Positions 1-9,084 of a DNA stretch of 32,857 nt are shown here, piece after piece. Positions within the stretch are counted from its first letter, which is position 1. The number at the start of each line of letters is the position of its first letter. A program made the position numbers and the translations under genes. This DNA is from Planctomycetota bacterium (GTDB lineage: Bacteria; Planctomycetota; UBA8742; UBA2392). Location: positions 10,783-43,639 of the forward strand of contig JAJVIO010000070.1 in NCBI GenBank assembly GCA_022071975.1, written 5' to 3'. The notes under the pieces were generated by a model. That model was not told where the DNA came from, ran no database searches, and was given only the letters and a program-made list of their open reading frames with translations.

Positions 1-138
1 GATGCGGAAGCGCGGGAAGCTGTCACGCTCCACGATGCAGCCACTGCGTCCCTGCTTGCGTAGAAGCGCCGCCAGCGTGCTGCCGCCGGGACCGCCGCCC
101 ACGATCGCAACGTCAAAGGTACCAAGGTTGTTCGTCAT
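1..138 (-). CDS. FAD-dependent oxidoreductase, N-terminal fragment (cut by window edge)
   Basis: An open frame of 46 codons runs from an ATG at 138 off the left edge. It encodes a Rossmann dinucleotide-binding start: a short lead, then a beta strand followed by GGGPGG, which fits the GxGxxG FAD-binding loop. A conserved-looking VERDSFPRFRI segment follows, resembling the E+xxFPRxxxGES signature of the flavin-dependent halogenase / geranylgeranyl reductase group. The catalytic part lies outside the window, so halogenase, geranylgeranyl reductase and other group-2 flavoproteins cannot be separated. It is divergent from lgt, with 123 bases between the two starts. Confidence 0.75.
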   Translation of the reverse strand, partial: MTNNLGTFDVAIVGGGPGGSTLAALLRKQGRSGCIVERDSFPRFRI

Positions 139-261
139 GGCGCGGATTGTGTAGCGCCCGGGGCGCGCCTGCAAGCGGGCGGATGCCTTTCCGTTGGGGG
201 GTGGCGCGCTTCAAACCGTACACTAAAGTGCCGCCCTTTCGGACCGCGACCAGGACTCAGC

Positions 262-1452
262 GTGCTCGGTATCCTGCAACATCCCAACATCAACCCGGTG
301 ATCTTCAGCCTCTGGAAGAACGCCGCGGGCGAGCCGGTGCTGGCCTTGCGCTGGTACGGCCTGATGTATGTGATCGCCTTCGTGTTCGGCTACTTCGTGT
401 TCCGCTGGCTGCAGAAGACCGGCTACCTGCGCATCAAAGCCGAAGATGTCACCAACATCATCGTGGTCGGCGTGCTGGGTACGTTCCTGGGCGGGCGCCT
501 GGGCTACCTGCTGTTCTATCAGTTCGACAAGCTGTTCCTGGGCAAGGGCGGCCTGAGCGCCGGCGAACGCTTCGAGATGGTGTTCAAGGTGTGGGAGGGC
601 GGCATGTCCTTCCACGGCGGCGTGTTCGGCGTAGGCATCGCCGTGCTGATCTACGCCTACATCAAGCGCCAGAACTTCTGGAACATCATCGACGGCGCCG
701 TGCACATTGTGCCCTTCGGCGTCGCGTGCGTGCGGGTCGGCAACTTCATTAACGGCGAGCTTTACGGCCGTGCCTTCACCGATGACGCGGGAAACCCGAT
801 CTACGATCCCGACAAGCTGCCCTGGTACGCGATGAAGTTTCCCACCGACCACAACGACACGCTTGCCGCGCAGAAGCTGCACAATGCTTTGATCGCCGAC
901 TACCAAGCCGCCAACCCTGACGCCACCAGCATCCCCGGCACGGCCCTGCAGCCGCTGCCCGTGAAGCCCGAAATCTGGGAGCAGGTAAGCCAGTACTTTC
1001 CCGGTCGCTGGCCCAGCCAGGTGGTGCAGTTTGCTTTCGAGGGTGTGCTGGTACTGATCGCGATCTGGCTGCTGCGGCGCTGGTTCAAGCGCCCCGGGCA
1101 GCTGGGCGGCGCGTTCCTGATGCTCTACGCGATCTTCCGCATCCCCGCCGAACTGATCCGCCAGCCGGACGCGCAGGTGGACCCCGGCCAGGCCGAGCAG
1201 CTGGGAGGCACGGCCGCGTTCCTGGCTTCGGTCGGCATGACGATGGGGCAGTTCCTGTCGGTGGTGATTTTCGTGATCGGGCTGGCGTGGGTGCTGGCGA
1301 TTCACTTCAAGCCATTCACCGGCAAGGAGTACAGCACGGACGAGCGCCGCAAGGGCTTCTTGCGCGAGAGTCTGCGTGACCTGCCTGAGGTCCTGGGACT
1401 TCGCAAAAAGAAGGAAGAGCCCGCCAAGCCTGAAGAGAAACCGGCTAGTTGA
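262..1452 (+). CDS. lgt: Prolipoprotein diacylglyceryl transferase Lgt, with a periplasmic insertion
   Basis: Lgt transfers diacylglycerol from phosphatidylglycerol to the lipobox cysteine of prolipoproteins in the inner membrane. The 396-residue protein has the expected multi-pass hydrophobic segments and the family motifs: SFHGG at 116-120 (catalytic-site His118), RVGNFINGELYGR at 158-170 (matching E. coli R143/N146/E151), and ELIRQPDAQ with Arg290 (matching E. coli R239). Between Glu166 and Arg290 there are about 36 more residues than in E. coli, placing a hydrophilic insertion at about 172-245, and a charged Lys/Glu-rich tail ends the protein. Start chosen: GTG at 262 with AGGA at 252-255. 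Its stop region overlaps the convergent kinase gene by 8 bases. At least three probable lipoprotein substrates are encoded in this window. Confidence 0.93.
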   Translation: MLGILQHPNINPVIFSLWKNAAGEPVLALRWYGLMYVIAFVFGYFVFRWLQKTGYLRIKAEDVTNIIVVGVLGTFLGGRLGYLLFYQFDKLFLGKGGLSAGERFEMVFKVWEGGMSFHGGVFGVGIAVLIYAYIKRQNFWNIIDGAVHIVPFGVACVRVGNFINGELYGRAFTDDAGNPIYDPDKLPWYAMKFPTDHNDTLAAQKLHNALIADYQAANPDATSIPGTALQPLPVKPEIWEQVSQYFPGRWPSQVVQFAFEGVLVLIAIWLLRRWFKRPGQLGGAFLMLYAIFRIPAELIRQPDAQVDPGQAEQLGGTAAFLASVGMTMGQFLSVVIFVIGLAWVLAIHFKPFTGKEYSTDERRKGFLRESLRDLPEVLGLRKKKEEPAKPEEKPAS

Positions 1453-3937
1453 AGCTGCACTGGTACAGCTCACCTGAGCGCGTGCCGAGGTAGAAACGGC
1501 CGGGCTGGGTGGACGTGCCGATCGAGAGCACAGTGTCCTGGCGATCCAGCGCCGCGGTTGCCACCACTTCCAGGTTTTCAGGGTTGAGCAGAATCACGCC
1601 GTTGGCGTTGGTGGCGACGAGGTACTTTTCGTCGTAGGTGCGCGAAACGACGTGGAACTTGATGTCGACACCACCCTCCACCGCGCCCTGGGGCGACAGG
1701 CGCTGAAGCTTGTCGCCGATCACGGCGAACACGCCATCCTGCACGACCACGATGTCGAAGACCTCGGCCGGCAGGTTGGGGTAGATGGACACCTCGACCA
1801 GTTCGTTTTCCTCAATGCGGAAGACACCGATCGTTGTGCCGGCTACCGCCCAGATTTCGCCGTTGCGGTAGACCATGCCGGCGACCGGCTGGCCAGCCGC
1901 ACCGAGCTGCACGCGTTTGCTGCCGTCCTTGATCGAGAGGCGGCCCTGGCTGTCGCCGACCACAAGGTGAGAAATGCCGACCGGCAGCAGCGCGGTAACA
2001 CGTCCCTCCACGCGCAACTCCTGCCCGCTGGTGACGCCCAGTGAATCCGTCTCGAGGGCCATCACCACGCCTTCGGCGGTGCCGACCAGCAGGCGCTGGC
2101 CGTCCGAGCGCACCACCATGGTGGTGACCGCCCCGTTGCCCAGTTTGCGGCTGGCCTCGGGTTCGGTCTTCCCGGGTGTCCAGCGGTGCACCTCGCCGTT
2201 TTCGCCGCCGGTGTAGAAGCCGACGCTGCCGCGCTGCGGCGTGATGGCGGTTACGCCGACTCCTTTTGAGTAGGCGGCGAACTTGCTGACGGTCAGGCCC
2301 GCCACGGGCTGGCCCTGGTTGGGCTTGGGCCCGCCGGTCTGGTCGCGCAGCACGAAGTACCAGATCCCCGTCGCCACGCCCGCGATGATCGCGACCGCCA
2401 CCAGGAGGCTGACCGCCCCGCCGGACTTCTTCTTGCGCGGCGGCTGCCAGTTGTCCAGATTCGGCCCGGCTGCCGGCGTGCCATATCCGATGCTGGAAGC
2501 GCCAAGTGCAGTCGATGAGCCGGTGCGGATGCCGGAGCCCGTCTCGGCCGCGAGTTCCTCCTGGGCCGTGCCGCCCATGATGGACTCGCGTTCGAACGTG
2601 GGGAACGATTTCGCGGCGTAGCTCTGCCACGCCTGGTCGTCAGTCTCGGGGTTGGTCACGATTCGACTGCGGCGCGAGGAACTGCTGCTGGCGGGGCGCT
2701 GGTCGCGGTGGGGGGACATTGCGGGGCTGGAAGTGCGTCGAGTGGCGCGATCGATATCCGGAGGCAGAGCCTTGATCTGCCCCGACGAGCGGCGCGCCTT
2801 GGCGCGCGCCTCGCGCACCATGTCGCTGGTCAGCTCGGCCATCTCCGACGACACGGCCTTCGGCGGCGCGGCGGCGGGCTCCGGTATCGCGGCATGCATG
2901 CCGGATCGGGCCTTCTCGGCCGCTTCGCGCAGCTTGTTCAGGTGCGGCGACTGTACGCGGCCCTTGTCGAGGGCGACGGCGGCTTCTTCTTCTTTCGCCT
3001 TGTTGATGGCGTCGGCGTCCAGCGTGACGCCGGCCGTGGCGTACAGCGTGGCGCCCTCGGAGAGCAGCTTCTGGGTGTGGCGGTTGGTGCGCGCCACCTG
3101 CTGAAGACGGCGCGCGATCTGGTCCAGGCTGTCGGGCCGCTTCCTGGGATCTTTCTGCGTCAGCTCGTGGATAATGCGGGTGAGCTGCTGAGACGCCTCG
3201 TCCTTCACCAGTTCTTCGGGCACCACGACACGACTGGTCACGTGCTGCAACGCGACGGCCATCGGCGTCGCGCCCGAGAATGGCGGACGTCCCACGAACA
3301 GGTGGTACAGCGTGGCACCCAGGCTGTAGATGTCGGCGAGCGGCCCCACCGATTCGCCCTGTGCCTGCTCGGGCGCCATATAGTCGGGCGTGCCCATGAT
3401 CGCGCCGGTCATGGTCAGGCCGCTCTCGCTTGAAAGCGCGCGCGCCAGGCCGAAGTCCGCCACCTTCACACCGCCGGTGCTGGGAAGCATCAGGTTGGCC
3501 GGCTTGATGTCGCGGTGGATCACGTTGTTGGTGTGCGCGTGCTCAAGGGCCCGCGCCGCGCCGGCGCCGATGTCAGCCACCACCGCGGCGCGCTGGGGGC
3601 CGTGGCGCTTCACGAGCTCAAGGGCGTCGGCGCCCTCGATGTACTCCATGACGAGGTAGTTGTAGCCGGACTCTTCGCCTACGTCGTAGACCCGCACGGT
3701 GTTGGCGTGGTTCAGCCTCGCCGCCAGCTTGGCCTCGCGCATGAAGCGCTCAACCAGGTTGGAGTTGTTGGCCAGGTGCGGCGGCAGGATCTTGACCGCG
3801 ACCTCGATATCAAGGCCGCTGTGCATGCCCTTGTAGACGGTGCCCATGGCGCCCCGCCCGCAGATGCGCAGCAGCTTGCACTTGCCGATGGTGTAGCCGA
3901 CAAGGGACTTCTGCTCTGGGCTGGGAATGGCAGACAT
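1445..3937 (-). CDS. Membrane-anchored Ser/Thr protein kinase with C-terminal beta-propeller
   Basis: Hanks-type (PknB-like) kinase of 830 residues. The catalytic domain starts near residue 21: glycine loop GRGAMGTVYKG (27-37), the ATP lysine in VAVKIL (Lys49), catalytic loop HRDIKPAN, DFG in VADFGLAR and the activation-segment end GTPDYMAPEQ. All key residues are intact, so an active kinase is expected. A low-complexity linker rich in Ala, Arg and Ser (about 290-500) leads to one membrane helix near 507-530. After it come about 280 residues of repeated beta-strand blocks of WD40/PQQ-like propeller type, which would be outside the cytoplasm and could act as a sensor (inference). Start ATG at 3937 is preceded by a GGAG about 7 bases upstream. 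It is convergent with lgt, overlapping by 8 bases. Confidence 0.9.
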   Translation of the reverse strand: MSAIPSPEQKSLVGYTIGKCKLLRICGRGAMGTVYKGMHSGLDIEVAVKILPPHLANNSNLVERFMREAKLAARLNHANTVRVYDVGEESGYNYLVMEYIEGADALELVKRHGPQRAAVVADIGAGAARALEHAHTNNVIHRDIKPANLMLPSTGGVKVADFGLARALSSESGLTMTGAIMGTPDYMAPEQAQGESVGPLADIYSLGATLYHLFVGRPPFSGATPMAVALQHVTSRVVVPEELVKDEASQQLTRIIHELTQKDPRKRPDSLDQIARRLQQVARTNRHTQKLLSEGATLYATAGVTLDADAINKAKEEEAAVALDKGRVQSPHLNKLREAAEKARSGMHAAIPEPAAAPPKAVSSEMAELTSDMVREARAKARRSSGQIKALPPDIDRATRRTSSPAMSPHRDQRPASSSSSRRSRIVTNPETDDQAWQSYAAKSFPTFERESIMGGTAQEELAAETGSGIRTGSSTALGASSIGYGTPAAGPNLDNWQPPRKKKSGGAVSLLVAVAIIAGVATGIWYFVLRDQTGGPKPNQGQPVAGLTVSKFAAYSKGVGVTAITPQRGSVGFYTGGENGEVHRWTPGKTEPEASRKLGNGAVTTMVVRSDGQRLLVGTAEGVVMALETDSLGVTSGQELRVEGRVTALLPVGISHLVVGDSQGRLSIKDGSKRVQLGAAGQPVAGMVYRNGEIWAVAGTTIGVFRIEENELVEVSIYPNLPAEVFDIVVVQDGVFAVIGDKLQRLSPQGAVEGGVDIKFHVVSRTYDEKYLVATNANGVILLNPENLEVVATAALDRQDTVLSIGTSTQPGRFYLGTRSGELYQCSFN

Positions 3938-4066
3938 CTAGCACTCCGAAAAACGCACGAAACGCACGCCGTAGGCTCATTTTGCCCTAATGCCCGACAA
4001 TCGTCGAGGGGTGCGAATTGCGCCCGACTGGCCCGCCGCGCGGGCAGGACATAAGTCGCAGCATCG

Positions 4067-7006
4067 CTACTGCTTCATGGTTGCCAGCAGCATGGGTCCC
4101 GCCCGGAAGAACTGCGCGAAGCTGCGTTGCCGCATGGCGTCATCACCGATCACGCTGTCCAGGATGTTCTGCGTCTGCACGTCCACGAGGTTGTCGGCCG
4201 CGGTTTTCCAGTTGGCGTTGGTGCTGCTGCGGTACGCGCCGATGTAGCCTGCGCCGATCATCAGGTTGGGGCCGCCGTAGTCCGTGACGCCGCCCGGCGT
4301 CTCCGCGAACGCGCCGTACTGGGGCGTCGGCAGGTTGCCGAGGTAAACCTGCGCGTTGGTGCCCAGCAGCCAGTTCATGCCGTTCTCGATGTTGGTGTCG
4401 ATGCTGCTGTCATCTCGGTGCCAGCGCGTGTATTCGAGCGCTTCCATCAGGTGGCCGACTTCCCACGCCTTGAAGTTGCCGCTGCTGTCGTCGAAGCCGT
4501 TGCCGCTGGGGTCGCGCGGGCTGGTGGTGGTCTGGCGCGTACGCACGGCATTCAGCGCGTAGGCGGTCATGGTCGCGGCGCTGCTGTCGCTCAGGCCGTT
4601 GGCTACCTCGTAGGCCGCGGCAACGTACACACCGTTGCTGAGCCAGGTTGTGGGGCAGGTCATGGTGGAATCAACCCCGCCGTTGCCGGCATCGAAGAAG
4701 CGCTTCCAGGTGCCGCGCAGGTAGGTGTAAATCTCTTTCAGCACGTCGAGGCTCAGCGCGTCGCCGGTCAGCAGCCAGTGTTCCGCCAGGCTGGCGCCCT
4801 TGAACACGTCGAGGTGGTTTTCGCCGAAGTGGTAGTTTCCCAGGTCGTGCTGCTTGTTGTTCGCGAAGTACCGCGTCTTGCCCAGCTGGCTGGCTTTCCC
4901 GGCATTGACAGCCGGGTTGCCGGCCTCGGTGTAATCAAAGCGCGTGCCGATGTCGCTGTGAAGGACCACCACGTCGCGGAAGTGTCGGGCGGTTACCTCG
5001 GCGAGGTTAAGCAGCTCGATGTTGCCGCTCATGGCGTACCACTGCAGCGCGGCGCGCGTGATTTCCCAGTCGTGGTTTTCCCAGCCTTCAACCGGAGTGT
5101 CGTGCTTGCTGTCGCCGTAGTGCCACATGCCGTATTGGTGGCCGGTGGCGCCGCCGTTGCCATCGGTGCGGTCGTACAGGATGTCGCCCATGTGGTCGAT
5201 CACCTCGGTCATGTACGCCTGCGCGAAGGGCTTGCTGGTCGTGCGGAACGCAGTGGTGTCGCTCAGCGTGGCGTTGGTCCAGGCGATGTCGCCGAATGCG
5301 TAGCTGGCCGCGTAGTGGCGCGGGTCGCAGATGCCGCGCGGCGGGTCATTGTGGATGTTCCAGTAGACCTGCGCCGCGGGCGCGTCGATGCCGCCCGCGC
5401 GCTCGACGCAGTACAGCACGCGGTGCGTCTTCATGGCGCCCGCGAACACCTCCAGCTGCGCCGCCGCGTCGGGCCAGATGCCAACCCGTAACAGGCCGTC
5501 GCCCTGCGCGCGAAGCTCTTTCGGGTGGAGCTGCCAGAAGTCCTGTACCGCGGCGGTCACGCGCAGGGTGCCCGCTGCCATCTGGATCCAGCCCGGGGCG
5601 TGGGTGGCAAAGTTGCTGGTGGCGCCGTTGTTGTTGAAGGTGTAGCCGATGTTGGTGTCATCCTGGGTGGGCCAGGTGTTGGTCAGCGGGTCGGAGCTGC
5701 CGTCCCCCGTGCCGCCGTTGTAGCCCGCGGGCTGCGGGTTTTCGGGGTCTGTGGCGTCGTGGGCGCCGCTGTAGTCCTGGTACAGCGAAACGTACTGGCC
5801 GGCGGTCATGCCGCTGCCCAGGTGGTCACTAGGGTTACCGGCGATGCGCGCGGACGGGTTCACCGCGTTGAAATCCAGCGGCAGGTCCATGTTGATTGAG
5901 TCCACGGCCTGGTATGCAGCCAGCTGCGCGGCCGCCGCGCTGGGCGTTGCTGCCGCGATGCCGTGCCCTTCCATGTTCTTGAAACTGTACTGGACGTCGA
6001 TGAAGGGCAGGTCGTTCCAGGCCGTGATGCGCACCACGTAGTTGAGCTTGTTCACGGCCAGCGTGCTGCGGTGCACGCCCTCCACCACGATGGTGGCGCG
6101 GATCGGGCCGGACTCTTCAACCTGGACGCGGGTGGGGGCGATCTGGTCCATCAGATAGTCGGTACCGGCGGCGCTGACCACGATGCCTTCCATGCTGGCG
6201 GTGTTCAGGCACTCGTCCCAGGCGCCCGCGAAGTCGCGGTCGATTTTGATGCTGTCAAACAGCCGGAAAGCATTCTTGTTCAGCGTGAACTCGACCAGCC
6301 CCGTGTTGACCACCACCGTGGACGTGCCGTTGTTGACGCTCAGGCTGGTGCCGGTGGTGCTGCCGGTGCCGCCGTTGTTGAGCTGATACTTGCCCACGCC
6401 GCCTGCGCCCGACAGGTCGGCCATGAAGTCCACCAGCACCCAGCGGATCGAGCCGCCCGGCCAGCGCGAAGTGACACGGAACTGCGCCGGCACGTTGCCA
6501 CCGGTCTGGGTCTGCAACGCAAGCGTCGCGACGTTGATGTGCAGCCCCTTCGGCAGCGGGATTCCGGTGGTGACCGGCGCGATCATGTTCTGCCAGCCGC
6601 CGCGCGTCTTGACGTCGAACTTGACCGGGAACGCGCCGTACACCTGGCCGGGCTGCAGCGTGACGGTCGCGGTGTCGAAGCGCGTCGGGTCGCTCAAACT
6701 GGCGGCCGTGATGGTCACTGTGGGGCTGCCCGGCATGGTGGCCGGCGCGGTGTACAGGCCTGTGGCGTCGATAGTGCCGTAGAAGACGCTGGGCGGTGAG
6801 ATGCTCCAGCTGACGCCGGCACCGTCGCTGGTCGTGGCGGTGAACTGGCGCGTGGTGCCGAGCTGCACGTTGAGTGCCTTGGGGCTGACCGCCACCGCGA
6901 CCGGAGCGGGCGTACTGCCGCCGCCGGGCGGGGCGCCGCCTCCGCCGCAGGCCGACAGCATGAAACCGGCGACGATCAGCAGGCAAAGGATGGTGGTTGC
7001 TCTCAT
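4067..7006 (-). CDS. Secreted lipoprotein with Ig-like domain and PcRGLX/YetA-like (PL26-type) region
   Basis: 979 residues. I chose the ATG at 7006 over an upstream in-frame ATG at 7087 because it begins a clean lipoprotein signal peptide (MRATT, hydrophobic core, LSAC with Cys20) and has GGGGA four bases upstream. After a Gly/Pro spacer comes a bacterial Ig-like (BIG2-type) domain, about residues 35-120, recognisable from VSPK..L..G and the GLYTAP motif. The next part contains TGIPLPKGLH and WPGGSIRWVLVDF, typical of the N-terminal RIFT barrel of the exo-rhamnogalacturonan lyase-like PcRGLX/YetA family, followed by a beta-sandwich and a long helical, Trp/His-rich C-terminal part that fits an alpha/alpha toroid. 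A polysaccharide lyase role is inferred from this fold family, not proven. The downstream stop is a TAG at 4067-4069. Confidence 0.68.
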   Translation of the reverse strand: MRATTILCLLIVAGFMLSACGGGGAPPGGGSTPAPVAVAVSPKALNVQLGTTRQFTATTSDGAGVSWSISPPSVFYGTIDATGLYTAPATMPGSPTVTITAASLSDPTRFDTATVTLQPGQVYGAFPVKFDVKTRGGWQNMIAPVTTGIPLPKGLHINVATLALQTQTGGNVPAQFRVTSRWPGGSIRWVLVDFMADLSGAGGVGKYQLNNGGTGSTTGTSLSVNNGTSTVVVNTGLVEFTLNKNAFRLFDSIKIDRDFAGAWDECLNTASMEGIVVSAAGTDYLMDQIAPTRVQVEESGPIRATIVVEGVHRSTLAVNKLNYVVRITAWNDLPFIDVQYSFKNMEGHGIAAATPSAAAAQLAAYQAVDSINMDLPLDFNAVNPSARIAGNPSDHLGSGMTAGQYVSLYQDYSGAHDATDPENPQPAGYNGGTGDGSSDPLTNTWPTQDDTNIGYTFNNNGATSNFATHAPGWIQMAAGTLRVTAAVQDFWQLHPKELRAQGDGLLRVGIWPDAAAQLEVFAGAMKTHRVLYCVERAGGIDAPAAQVYWNIHNDPPRGICDPRHYAASYAFGDIAWTNATLSDTTAFRTTSKPFAQAYMTEVIDHMGDILYDRTDGNGGATGHQYGMWHYGDSKHDTPVEGWENHDWEITRAALQWYAMSGNIELLNLAEVTARHFRDVVVLHSDIGTRFDYTEAGNPAVNAGKASQLGKTRYFANNKQHDLGNYHFGENHLDVFKGASLAEHWLLTGDALSLDVLKEIYTYLRGTWKRFFDAGNGGVDSTMTCPTTWLSNGVYVAAAYEVANGLSDSSAATMTAYALNAVRTRQTTTSPRDPSGNGFDDSSGNFKAWEVGHLMEALEYTRWHRDDSSIDTNIENGMNWLLGTNAQVYLGNLPTPQYGAFAETPGGVTDYGGPNLMIGAGYIGAYRSSTNANWKTAADNLVDVQTQNILDSVIGDDAMRQRSFAQFFRAGPMLLATMKQ

Positions 7007-7138
7007 GGCGTCCCCAATTGCTAAAGGCGCGGCTGTGCCGCGTCCCGACAGTGATCCCAAGCCGTCGAAGGGGTTACGCCCCGCCATTGTGTCATGGCGT
7101 TACGGGCAATCCAGCCTTGAGGTTGCTACAGTCAGCGC

Positions 7139-8263
7139 ATGGCCCTGCCGTCGGAAATCCGCAAGCTGCTCGAGGCTGAACCCCGGGCCCACGCCGCGCT
7201 AGGTTGCGGCCTGCATGGGCCGATCGGCGAGACGCACCTGGTGCTGGCCGGCGGGCGGGTGCTGGTGTTCACGCGCGAGTCGCTGGTCGGTAGTTTCGCG
7301 CGCGTTGAGTTGGCGGCTCTGCCGAAACTGGAGAAAGGCGACTTCGCCGACACGTTGCATCTGCAACTGGCGGATGGGACCGACGCGGAACTGAATGTCT
7401 CCAGCTTTGAGCGCGATGCAGTGGTCGCGCTGCTGACGGCCGCCGTGGAAACGCCGGCTGCGCCGGTGCCGCCGCCCCCGTCCCGCCGGCAGGTTACGCC
7501 GGCTGAACCGCAGCACAACGAAGGCTTGCCGCCGAAGCCCGCAGCACGCGAGACGGAAGGCAAGGCAAAGTTCCCCACACAGCCAGCGACGGAAGCCCAA
7601 CCCGAGACTGAGCCGGAAAAAGAGAAGCCGGATAAACAGGCGGGCAAGGAAGTCGCCGTGTATCACGGCTCGGACCCGGGCTGCATCGGCTGCGTTGCGT
7701 ACCTGGTAGTGTTCGGCGGAGCGGTTGTCGGATTCTGGTTCCTGCACACCGAGGCCGCGCGCACGGTGGGCATGATCGGGCCGAGTGAGACCGAGCAGGA
7801 CAGCTTCAGCTTCATTGCCACCAAGGTGGTGGCGTTGATCGCCGGCGCTTATCTGGGTGGACGCCTGATCCAGCTCGTGAACAGTCTTCTGCGAGCGTTC
7901 GGCCTGGTGGGCAAGGTGATGTTCTCGCAGAGCGTGATCCAGGTGTTCGGCCCCTCCGGCAAATGGCATGTCATGTACAGCACGCCGCTTCCGCTTGAGG
8001 TGACGCTGCGATGCCACAAGTCCGGCGGGGATTCTGAGCAAAACGGCAAGCCCGTGAAGCAGCTCTACAACTACTACCTGGGCCTCAGCCAGAACGGCCA
8101 GTCGGTGCTGCTCAAGACATCGCACTACACCGTCACGCCGCTGCGTGAGATTGCGGGCATACCGGTGACGCCCGTCGCCGAAGAGCCCAAGAACGAGCGT
8201 CAGTTCGGCATGGAGTACCAGACCTTCAAGCACGTCGCCCGACGCATCGCGAAGCTGCGCTGA
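7139..8263 (+). CDS. Unknown protein with N-terminal PH-like region and two membrane helices
   Basis: 374 residues that I cannot assign to a named family. The first ~100 residues (strands with GRVLVFTRESLVGSFARVEL) look like a small beta-rich, pleckstrin-homology-like domain, as in bacterial PH proteins. A Pro/Glu/Lys-rich linker (about 105-170) follows. Two hydrophobic helices come next (GCVAYLVVFGGAVVGFWFL, and VVALIAGAYLGGRLIQLV), and then a beta-rich C-terminal part with several aromatic residues. The ATG at 7139 is the first start in frame after the divergent lipoprotein gene; there is only a weak purine stretch upstream, so the start is moderately sure. The 3' neighbour at 8356 is also a membrane protein of unknown role. 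Confidence 0.75.
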   Translation: MALPSEIRKLLEAEPRAHAALGCGLHGPIGETHLVLAGGRVLVFTRESLVGSFARVELAALPKLEKGDFADTLHLQLADGTDAELNVSSFERDAVVALLTAAVETPAAPVPPPPSRRQVTPAEPQHNEGLPPKPAARETEGKAKFPTQPATEAQPETEPEKEKPDKQAGKEVAVYHGSDPGCIGCVAYLVVFGGAVVGFWFLHTEAARTVGMIGPSETEQDSFSFIATKVVALIAGAYLGGRLIQLVNSLLRAFGLVGKVMFSQSVIQVFGPSGKWHVMYSTPLPLEVTLRCHKSGGDSEQNGKPVKQLYNYYLGLSQNGQSVLLKTSHYTVTPLREIAGIPVTPVAEEPKNERQFGMEYQTFKHVARRIAKLR

Positions 8264-8355
8264 AATCCGCTTGCCGATCCGGCTTTCATGGGGGAAAATC
8301 AAGGCGCGTAGGAAACCCCGGCTTCCCCTTCCCTGCGGCATGGGCCGCCTGAATC

Positions 8356-9024
8356 GTGCCTGAGCTTCAAACCACGGCCGAGCGCTGGCTCGGCGCACTG
8401 GTGCGTGATCGCGTACGCGCCTGCCGGCTGGCCGCCCTGTGGCAACTGGTGTTATGCCTGTTCTTCACGACCGTGAGCTACATGGTGGCGTTTGTCGGCC
8501 TGTTCATGGCGGCAGTATTCCTGCTGCGCTTCATGAATCCGTACATCGTGGCGCCAGGCGTGGTGCTGGCGCAGTTCGTAATCTTCCCGTTCGTGCGCAG
8601 GCCGACGCGCAGGCGCTGGGAGATCACCCTGGACGTGGACGGCGTGGCGGTGATCGCGGTGCCGCCTGACAGCCGTTTCGCCAACCAATGCGTTTATGAC
8701 CTGGACCACGGTTTCTCGTTCAAGCGTGCCTACCTTTCGTTGTTCTTCGCGGCGCCGGCGGCGCTGGATGAGGCGATCCGCGACTGGCGCGAGGGCACGC
8801 GCCTCAAGCGCATGAACTGGCTGCCGGCCGCGCGCCTTGCAGAGCACCTGATCGAGCACCAGCACAAGCTGGGTTTCGAGGAGTTGCGCGTCTTGTGGGA
8901 CGACCCGCAGTTGCTGCAGGCGTTGCGAGCCGCGTCTGAGCTGCCTGGTTTCCAGCTTTTCAGCAGGGAACCGCAGGGAGTGGCACTGACGGATGAAGGA
9001 ATTCAGGCCATGCTCACGGCCTGA
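8356..9024 (+). CDS. Unknown two-helix membrane protein
   Basis: 222 residues from a GTG at 8356. The N-terminus is short and cytoplasmic-looking. Two adjacent hydrophobic segments (about 29-80, rich in Leu, Phe, Val) end at FPFVRRPTRRRW, a positive-inside stop. The remaining ~130 residues are soluble, with beta strands and then helices rich in Arg, Glu and Leu. I recognise no domain and see no catalytic motif. It follows the PH-like membrane protein gene by 92 bases on the same strand and may be co-expressed with it. The GTG start lacks a strong Shine-Dalgarno; a later start would cut into the first membrane helix. Confidence 0.7.
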   Translation: MPELQTTAERWLGALVRDRVRACRLAALWQLVLCLFFTTVSYMVAFVGLFMAAVFLLRFMNPYIVAPGVVLAQFVIFPFVRRPTRRRWEITLDVDGVAVIAVPPDSRFANQCVYDLDHGFSFKRAYLSLFFAAPAALDEAIRDWREGTRLKRMNWLPAARLAEHLIEHQHKLGFEELRVLWDDPQLLQALRAASELPGFQLFSREPQGVALTDEGIQAMLTA

Positions 9025-9030
9025 AAAAGC

Positions 9031-9066
9031 CGGGGGTCGTGGTTGTTGGCCCACCCACGACCCCCG
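9031..9066 (-). terminator. Rho-independent terminator of ispG
   Basis: Two perfect 12-base arms (CGGGGGTCGTGG at 9031-9042 and its complement at 9055-9066) enclose a 12-base loop. Read on the minus strand, the hairpin is followed by GCTTTTTC, the U-tract expected of an intrinsic terminator, and it lies 18 bases past the ispG stop. On the plus strand it follows the 8356-9024 gene by 6 bases but has no T-run, so it would be weaker there. Confidence 0.8.
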
Positions 9067-9084
9067 CGCGATCTGCGACGCGAA

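Noticed and set aside
223..1473. Long open frame antisense to lgt (about 416 codons)
   Set aside because: Composition is His/Gln/Val/Ala-rich without a domain, and the opposite strand is clearly lgt; a frame shadow of GC-rich codon use.
3951..3968. AAACGCACG repeated twice upstream of the first kinase
   Set aside because: Two 9-base copies only, no dyad or known box; not enough to claim an operator.
4127..5491. 454-codon open frame opposite the large lipoprotein gene
   Set aside because: Val/Ala/His-rich low-information peptide, no ribosome site, fully inside a convincing gene.
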